From Candidatus Nanopelagicales bacterium (GTDB lineage Bacteria; Actinomycetota; Actinomycetes; S36-B12), in NCBI GenBank assembly GCA_028687755.1, contig JAQTZL010000001.1, forward strand, positions 327,404 to 391,403: a stretch of 64,000 nt of DNA, read 5' to 3'. Within the stretch, counting starts at the first letter, position 1. The number at the start of each line of letters is the position of its first letter. This document shows positions 58,491-64,000 of this stretch, piece by piece. Below the pieces are notes generated by a model. It saw only the letters and a list, made by a program, of their open reading frames with translations, was not told the DNA's origin and made no database searches. Position numbers and translations under genes: made by a program.

Positions 58491-59147
58491 TTACTCCCCT
58501 TGAGGGTCTAAGGATTCAGCGTAACCGGGATGAAATCCATGCTCTTTTTCCAAGATACGTAATTCCAAGGCTGCTTTCTCTGCAGCAATATCGATAGTTG
58601 CTCGCTTATCTGCGATGTAATCCATCACAGCGAAGAGCACGCCTGACACCACGAAGGTCAAGTGAATCGCGATCATCCAGAAAATCTGATCTGTGTCAGT
58701 CATTTCCGGTTCAAGGAAGACTGCAAGCAACTGGATCACTGAAATAGCAACCAAAGAACCGATGAGCTTGATCTTCAACCCAGAGAAGTCAACTTTGCCC
58801 ATCCAACTTGGGCGATCCTCATTTTTCTTTGCGACCGCAATCTTGGAGACAAAGTTCTCGTATCCACTGAAAATCACGATGATGATGAGGTTGGCCAACA
58901 ACACGATGTCGAGCAACTCCAACAAACTGATCGTGGTGTCTTTCAGACTGGCATCTGCCGTGATTGAAAGTAGATGCCAAAACTCTTGAGCAAACTTCAC
59001 AACGAGTACCACAAGGCCAAGAAGCAATCCGATATAAAACGGCATTAAGAGCCAACGGCCATTGAAAAGTAGGACCTCGACACCGTGCTCAAATGACTTG
59101 AACTTACCTACAAGCCCACCGCCGTGAGCTGGGTTCTTCTTCGTCAT
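58491..59147 (-). CDS. UPF0114 (YqhA-like) membrane protein
   Basis: 218 aa with four hydrophobic segments (about 30-52, 75-95, 127-147, 157-177). Family hallmarks: RWLLMPFYIGLLLGL, LLELLDIVLLANLIIIVIFSGYENFVSK, then FSGLKIKLIGS. The polar C-terminus is charged (IADKRATIDIAAEKAALE). Function unknown. Convergent with the SDR gene (5 nt between stops) and divergent from the carotenoid operon. Confidence 0.88.
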   Translation of the reverse strand: MTKKNPAHGGGLVGKFKSFEHGVEVLLFNGRWLLMPFYIGLLLGLVVLVVKFAQEFWHLLSITADASLKDTTISLLELLDIVLLANLIIIVIFSGYENFVSKIAVAKKNEDRPSWMGKVDFSGLKIKLIGSLVAISVIQLLAVFLEPEMTDTDQIFWMIAIHLTFVVSGVLFAVMDYIADKRATIDIAAEKAALELRILEKEHGFHPGYAESLDPQGE

Positions 59148-59215
59148 TGAGCACTCCCTAACAATCGTTTGACTGCTAAGAATACTGACTCAGCTAGACC
59201 TTCAACGTCCCTCTC

Positions 59216-59221
59216 TAGAAT
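59216..59221 (+). promoter_or_regulatory. -10 element for leaderless cruF operon
   Basis: TAGAAT, 7 nt before the ATG at 59229, which lacks a Shine-Dalgarno sequence. The best -10 match of the leaderless set. Confidence 0.55.
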
Positions 59222-59228
59222 GCTCACT

Positions 59229-60029
59229 ATGAGTGTGCGGGTCTATACGGGAGGTCATGCCGATCGCGGCAGCAACTTGCCGCCTTGGGTCCCAAAGGTT
59301 CCTTGGATCCTGCTTGGCCTAGGCATCTTGGCGCAGATCCTGTGGGTACTTGTTGACGGAACCTTGCGTCAAGCCCTGACCATTATTTCGGTCTTGGCCT
59401 TTTTCTTTGCCTCAGCCATTCATGCTCGCCTAACCCGACGCACCAAATGGACTGCTCAATATTTGGGCATCACCTTAGGTTTGAGTTTCCTCATCGAGAT
59501 CCTTGGCGTGCACACACAGTTTCCTTTCGGCGATTACGCATACACAGATGCGTTAGGGCCACAGCTCTTTGGCGTGCCAATCCTGATTCCACTTGCATGG
59601 GCATCGATGGCCTACCCCTGCTTGCTAGCAACGCAGCGCCTTTCCACCGATCCGCTGCTCACCACACTGATCGGTGGCGTCCTGTTTGCCTCATGGGATC
59701 TGTTCCTTGATCCACAAATGGTGAGCGAGGGTTACTGGACGTGGAGCAATGCTGGTTGGACCCTCCCTGGCATCGATGGCATTCCTTTACAGAATTTCCT
59801 TGGTTGGCTCCTCACCGCTTTCTTATTGATTGCACTCCTTGATCGACTGCCCCGTCGCGTCGCAAAAGACGGCGTTCCCGTGATCATGCTCAGTTGGGTC
59901 TACGCATCAAATGTGATGGCAGCGCTGGTGTTCTTTGGTCGCCCAGGGGTTGCACTCTGGGGCGCAATCGTGATGGGTGTGATCGTGATTCCCTGGTGGT
60001 GGCGAAGTTGGAGCCAACCGCAATGGTGA
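59229..60029 (+). CDS. cruF: CruF-like carotenoid 1',2'-hydratase
   Basis: Polytopic membrane protein, 266 aa, of the carotenoid-biosynthesis CruF family, which adds water to the end of acyclic or monocyclic carotenoids (gamma-carotene 1',2'-hydratase, bisanhydrobacterioruberin hydratase). About seven helices with conserved polar residues: EILGVHTQFPFGDY and FASWDLFLDPQMV, GYWTW near residue 178. The start at 59229 is chosen for the -10 element; a TTG 60 nt upstream is rejected. First gene of a three-gene operon. Confidence 0.82.
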   Translation: MSVRVYTGGHADRGSNLPPWVPKVPWILLGLGILAQILWVLVDGTLRQALTIISVLAFFFASAIHARLTRRTKWTAQYLGITLGLSFLIEILGVHTQFPFGDYAYTDALGPQLFGVPILIPLAWASMAYPCLLATQRLSTDPLLTTLIGGVLFASWDLFLDPQMVSEGYWTWSNAGWTLPGIDGIPLQNFLGWLLTAFLLIALLDRLPRRVAKDGVPVIMLSWVYASNVMAALVFFGRPGVALWGAIVMGVIVIPWWWRSWSQPQW

Positions 60030-61138
60030 TGAAACGCCTGACCACGATTGGTTCACTTTCCGCGATCGCAATTGCTGCGCACACTGCCGTTAATCTCAAT
60101 GCTTTGCGCAAACCCAATGTGATTGCACCACCAATTGCAGAACGCGTCAGTGTGCTCATTCCTGCTCGCAACGAAGCAGGCAACATTCTTCGTGCAGTTT
60201 CAAGTGTGCTTACATCTCGCGGAGTCCCGGATCTTGAAGTGATCGTGCTCGATGACGGCTCAATCGACGACACCGCAGCGATCGTTTCCGCAATTGACGA
60301 CCCGCGAGTGCGCCTGATTCCTGGTACTGAAGAACCACCTTCTGGATGGCTTGGAAAGCCATGGGCATGCAAGCGACTTTCTTTGCATGCCTCTGGTTCA
60401 GTGCTCGTGTTTATGGATGCCGATGTTGAACTTTCACCTGATGCCATTCGCGCAAGTGTTGGTGAACTTCGCGCACACAATTTCGCCATGGTCTCCCCCT
60501 ACCCACTGCAAATCGCAGAGAGTTGGCTTGAGCGACTCGTGCAACCAATCGTTACGTGGTCGTGGTGCGCGTTCTTGCCTCTTGAATGGTCACAACGTTC
60601 AACTCGTCCTTCGCTTTCAGCAGCCAATGGTCAGTTCTTGGTGACTGATGCGGATGCTTACCAAGCGATTAATGGCCACAGCGCTGTTGCCGATGAAGTA
60701 CTTGAAGACATTGCGTTAATGCGTGCACTGAAAAGTTCAGGTGAATTGACCTGCACCATGGATGGCTCAGCAATTGCGACCTGCCGCATGTATGCCAGCA
60801 CTGACGAAGTCATTGATGGTTATGCCAAATCGTTATGGGCGGGCTTTGGCGGGCCAGCGGGTTCCATTGGAGTCAACCTTTTTCTTTTCGCTGCGTATGT
60901 GGTGCCACCCGTTGCTGCCATCAGCGCACGCTCATCACGCACGCGGGCTATGGGGACCATTGGTTACGCGGCGGGCGCCGCAAGTCGAGCAATCGTTGCC
61001 CATCGAACTGGTGCTCGCGTATGGCCAGACAGTGCAGCACACCCTGCATCCATCCTTGCGTTCAGCGCCCTGTCTGTTATCTCATGGTCACGCCATGTTC
61101 GTGGCACGAATTCATGGAAAGGCCGCGTCCTTTCATGA
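60023..61138 (+). CDS. family 2 glycosyltransferase, CruG-like
   Basis: 371-residue glycosyltransferase: N-terminal hydrophobic helix, then the GT-A core VSVLIPARNEAGNI, LDDGSIDD (nucleotide), FMDADVEL (DxD metal site), and EDIALMRAL. Two or three hydrophobic segments at the C-terminus. GWLGKPWACKRL is typical of carotenoid glycosyltransferases. ATG at 60023 is backed by GGAG 9 nt upstream and overlaps the cruF stop. It probably puts a sugar on the hydroxyl made by CruF; the sugar is unknown. Confidence 0.8.
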   Translation: MVMKRLTTIGSLSAIAIAAHTAVNLNALRKPNVIAPPIAERVSVLIPARNEAGNILRAVSSVLTSRGVPDLEVIVLDDGSIDDTAAIVSAIDDPRVRLIPGTEEPPSGWLGKPWACKRLSLHASGSVLVFMDADVELSPDAIRASVGELRAHNFAMVSPYPLQIAESWLERLVQPIVTWSWCAFLPLEWSQRSTRPSLSAANGQFLVTDADAYQAINGHSAVADEVLEDIALMRALKSSGELTCTMDGSAIATCRMYASTDEVIDGYAKSLWAGFGGPAGSIGVNLFLFAAYVVPPVAAISARSSRTRAMGTIGYAAGAASRAIVAHRTGARVWPDSAAHPASILAFSALSVISWSRHVRGTNSWKGRVLS

Positions 61139-62640
61139 GTCGCATTGTTGTCATTGGCGCTGGTGTCGGAGGGCTTGCTGTTGCGGCACGCATTGCGGTC
61201 AAGGGCCATCAGGTCACCATTGTTGAACAAAGTTCACGCGTGGGCGGCAAACTGCACACCTATCGTCGTGATGGTTTTGCGTTCGATACTGGGCCTTCTT
61301 TATTCACACTCCCAGCGGTGTACCGCGATCTTTTTTTGAAAACCGGCAGCGCCCTAGAGGAGTGTGTAGACCTGCAACCCGTTGACCCAGGTTTTGGCTA
61401 TCACTGGGCTGATGGCACTCATGCAGTGTTACCGGGAGTCGGTATTGGTCGCGCAGCCGATGCACTTGGCGATGCACTTGGTGGACAGGCTTCACACCAA
61501 TGGCGAACACTGATGTCACGAGCAAGTGACATGTGGGCATTGACACGCGCCCCAGTACTCCAATCACCGCTTGAGGGACTGCGTAGCGCAGCTCGTTTAA
61601 CGCGCAGCCTGAGTGATGTACGCACAATCGCTCCCTTCACTACTCTTCGCGGTTTAGGGAAAAAGTCGTTTTCTGATCCACGCCTGATAACCCTGCTTGA
61701 TCGCTACGCCACCTACACCGGTAGCGATCCCCGACGTGCTCCAGCAGCTCTTGCCACAGTTCCTTTTGTCGAACAAACCTTTGGCGCCTGGCACATCGGT
61801 GGAGGTTTGGGCACCTTGGCGCCTGTACTGGCCGATCGCGCGCGCGAACGCGGTGTTGATATTCAACTTTCCACACAAGCCGCATCAATTGCACAACGAA
61901 ACGGCCTAATCAGCGGTGTGGAGCTTGCAACAGGCGAATTCCTGGAAGCTGACATTGTCATTTCCGATGCCGATGCATCATCACTCTACGGTTCGTTACT
62001 CCCGGCAGACTCACGCGCAAAAAGTGCAATTCGCAACTTACAAAAATCAACGCCTTCCCTTGCGGGCTTTGTCATGCTCATTGCTGTTCGCGGGCGTACA
62101 CCAAATATCCAACACCACAATGTGTGGTTCCCAGAAAATTACGATGCCGAGTTCGACGCCATCTTCGCTAAAGATCCGTACCCCGTTACTGATCCAACAA
62201 TTTATGCATGCGTTCCCAATGATCCTTTGATGCGACCAGACCAGGATCACGAATCCTGGTTCATCTTGGTCAACGCTCCACGGCACAGCGCAACTGGCGA
62301 AGAAGGAACTATGAACTGGGATGCGCCAGGAGTTGCAGATAACTATGCAGATCAGATCCTGGCAACGTTGGCTGCACGCGGAACTGATTTACGATCCCGA
62401 ATTGTGTGGCGGGAAACCTCAACGCCAGCAGATCTTGAACGAGACAGTGGAGCTCCAGGGGGGTCCATTTATGGAACAGCCAGTCATGGCTCACTTTCCA
62501 CCTTCAAGCGACCAACGAATCAATCCCCTATTCCCGGACTTTTTCTCGTGGGTGGATCAGCGCATCCAGGCGGCGGATTACCACTTGTTGGCATGGGGGC
62601 CGAATTAACGGCCGACCTTATTGGTCGCGCAAAAAAATAG
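61135..62640 (+). CDS. CrtI/CrtD-family carotenoid desaturase
   Basis: FAD-dependent carotene desaturase, 501 aa. N-terminal VVIGAGVGGLAVAARI (about 4-19), RVGGKLHT, C-terminal FAD-binding LFLVGGSAHPGGGLPLVGMG. Start overlaps the glycosyltransferase stop by 4 nt. Next to CruF it more likely does the 3',4'-desaturation (CrtD-like) than phytoene desaturation; which it does cannot be read directly. It overlaps the antiporter end by 23 nt. Confidence 0.82.
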   Translation: MSRIVVIGAGVGGLAVAARIAVKGHQVTIVEQSSRVGGKLHTYRRDGFAFDTGPSLFTLPAVYRDLFLKTGSALEECVDLQPVDPGFGYHWADGTHAVLPGVGIGRAADALGDALGGQASHQWRTLMSRASDMWALTRAPVLQSPLEGLRSAARLTRSLSDVRTIAPFTTLRGLGKKSFSDPRLITLLDRYATYTGSDPRRAPAALATVPFVEQTFGAWHIGGGLGTLAPVLADRARERGVDIQLSTQAASIAQRNGLISGVELATGEFLEADIVISDADASSLYGSLLPADSRAKSAIRNLQKSTPSLAGFVMLIAVRGRTPNIQHHNVWFPENYDAEFDAIFAKDPYPVTDPTIYACVPNDPLMRPDQDHESWFILVNAPRHSATGEEGTMNWDAPGVADNYADQILATLAARGTDLRSRIVWRETSTPADLERDSGAPGGSIYGTASHGSLSTFKRPTNQSPIPGLFLVGGSAHPGGGLPLVGMGAELTADLIGRAKK

Positions 62641-64000
62641 CTTTGGATTTATTCGCTACAGCGCGAGGCCATGATGCTTTATCTTTTTTTGCTTTCCTTA
62701 CTTCGGGCTCATGTAGCCACATTGCTAACTTTCCGTCCTTGGCAACAACGCGTAACCGTTCTTCAGTAGCTATTCGTACCTCGCCGGGGCACACCACGAG
62801 CACTTGATCATTGGCCCGCAATCTCGAGTTGTCGTCAATGGTCATCGGTTCAGCATCACGAACGATAAGCGAAACCACTGCACCTTTCGGTAGTCGTAAT
62901 TCAGTTATGAACACACCCACGAGTCCGGAACCTCGAGGTACATCCAGTGCGAGCACCACAGCGTTCATGGCATCAAGCGGTGCACTTTCAAGATCAAGTT
63001 CAAATGCTTCGTCGGGAAGCTCAAGTCGCAACTTGCGCGCCAACCATGGCAGTAACGGTGTTTGCACAAGGAGTAACACAAGAACCACAATCAACGTCGC
63101 ATCAAAGACCTGTTCTGATCCCACGACTGCGAGTCCGAGCGGAATTGCCGCAAACACAATTGGCACTGCGCCACGCAATCCAGCCACACCAACAAAAATT
63201 CGTTCTCGAATTCCCCAGCGAAATGGCGTCAGTGAAACGAATGACGCCAATGGGCGACCAATAATCACAAGCGCCAACCCAGCAATCGCAGCAATACCAA
63301 TAGCAGCAGGTAGACGATGGACATCGGCGAGCAATCCAAGCATGACGAACAGACCAATTTCCGAAATCCAGGCAAGGCCGTCAGCAAAACCAATGATCGA
63401 ACGTCGATGCGGAAGCCTTGCGGCCGAACCCACGAAGACTGCTGCTACGTATACCGCCATAAACCCAGATACGTGCATAAAATCAGCGAAGGCATAGGCG
63501 GCGATCAACATGGCCAACGCGGCGATTGGATATAGGCCAACGGCAGGAAGTGCTAAGCGGCGCAATGCCCATCGTGATGCGTAGCCAGCGGCTACGCCAA
63601 CAAGAGCACCGCCCACAAGTTCAACGACTATGGTCAACGCAATAGATGACCATGACGAAGTTTCGAATGCTCCACTTGCAATGATGCTCACTAACACCAC
63701 AACTGGCGCGTCGTTAAAGCCAGCTTCACCTTCAAGGACCGTGCGCAAGCGTGGCGACAACTTCAATTTACGAAGTACCGAAAACACTGCTGCGGCATCT
63801 GTTGCAGCTAACACAGTGGCCAATAGCAATGCGTTATGCGAACTCATGTCTGTGAAGGCAATCAGGGGAACAGCGACAACCGCGATGCTGGCAAATACTC
63901 CGACAGTTGCCAGCGTGATTGCAGGCCACAGCACTGGGCGAAGTTCTGAAACCCGAGTGGTGAGTCCGCCTTGTGCCAGAATCAAAATCAAAGCCACATA
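62618..64000 (-). CDS. cation/proton antiporter with RCK_C domain (partial)
   Basis: C-terminal 460 residues of a NhaP2/CvrA-like K+(Na+)/H+ antiporter; the N-terminal first helices lie beyond the window, because LILAQGGLTTR is normally near residue 60-70. About ten helices are visible with ATDAAAVFSVLR (acid pair) and GLRGAVPIVFAAIPLG. A C-terminal RCK_C domain about 370-440 (PKGAVVSLIVRDAEP..NDQVLVVCPG) likely senses ions or nucleotides. The last 20 residues are Lys-rich. Convergent with the desaturase. Confidence 0.88.
   Translation of the reverse strand, partial: YVALILILAQGGLTTRVSELRPVLWPAITLATVGVFASIAVVAVPLIAFTDMSSHNALLLATVLAATDAAAVFSVLRKLKLSPRLRTVLEGEAGFNDAPVVVLVSIIASGAFETSSWSSIALTIVVELVGGALVGVAAGYASRWALRRLALPAVGLYPIAALAMLIAAYAFADFMHVSGFMAVYVAAVFVGSAARLPHRRSIIGFADGLAWISEIGLFVMLGLLADVHRLPAAIGIAAIAGLALVIIGRPLASFVSLTPFRWGIRERIFVGVAGLRGAVPIVFAAIPLGLAVVGSEQVFDATLIVVLVLLLVQTPLLPWLARKLRLELPDEAFELDLESAPLDAMNAVVLALDVPRGSGLVGVFITELRLPKGAVVSLIVRDAEPMTIDDNSRLRANDQVLVVCPGEVRIATEERLRVVAKDGKLAMWLHEPEVRKAKKDKASWPRAVANKSKAIFLRDQ

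Overview
The window is a gene-dense stretch of an actinobacterial chromosome with moderate GC. The evidence is gene content and order: a dcw cell-wall/division cluster without ftsA but with sepF and yggT beside ftsZ; a trp cluster carrying the actinobacterial Trp-associated membrane protein, an HGxxPAAW peptide and a DUF2752 protein; a PriA-type HisA; a TIGR03085 protein; DUF3040; a SAV_6107-type HEPN protein next to dnaE2; and a DksA/TraR protein with a Lys/Ala/Pro tail next to lspA. The very short spacers suggest a streamlined, perhaps free-living planktonic, actinobacterium; that is inference. No gene-free stretch exceeds about 300 bases. I saw no rRNA, tRNA, CRISPR array, insertion sequence or prophage.

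Layout. 1-15.7 kb (minus strand): hisI, trpE, Trp membrane protein, HGxxPAAW peptide, an OmpR-type response regulator and its histidine kinase, DUF2752, trpC, trpB, trpA, a DsbA-like thioredoxin protein, lgt, gltB and the start of gltD. 15.8-23.1 kb: a DUF3800-like protein, a TIGR03085 protein, and the histidine genes in two blocks (hisF-priA and hisD-C-B-H) separated by a divergent HicAB-type toxin-antitoxin pair. 23.1-29.4 kb (minus): DksA/TraR protein, lspA, a RluA-family pseudouridine synthase, replicative dnaE and a DUF2567-like membrane protein. 29.6-32.7 kb (plus): ileS. 32.7-50.3 kb (minus): the dcw cluster from mraZ to yggT. 50.5-57.4 kb: a secreted lipase, DUF3040, and an SOS-controlled HEPN-dnaE2-dinB operon. 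57.7-64 kb: a short-chain dehydrogenase, a UPF0114 membrane protein, a three-gene carotenoid-tailoring operon (CruF-like hydratase, family 2 glycosyltransferase, desaturase) and the end of a cation/proton antiporter.

How it works together. The first third is amino-acid supply (Glu, Trp, His); PriA probably serves both the His and Trp pathways because no trpF is seen. The middle makes and divides the cell wall: the MurE DNPR motif indicates meso-diaminopimelate, and lgt and lspA mature lipoproteins. Two DNA polymerase III alpha subunits, one replicative and one SOS-induced, lie about 30 kb apart. Regulatory signals readable in the DNA include a 10-bp-periodic MraZ operator inside the mraZ promoter, a perfect LexA-type box before the HEPN-dnaE2-dinB operon, a palindrome on the hicA start, and a direct repeat before the response regulator. 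Six genes, most of them first in their operon, look leaderless (-10-like hexamer 6-7 nt before the start codon). All six convergent gene pairs abut or overlap, three of them through a shared 4-bp antiparallel stop (CTAA or CTAG).
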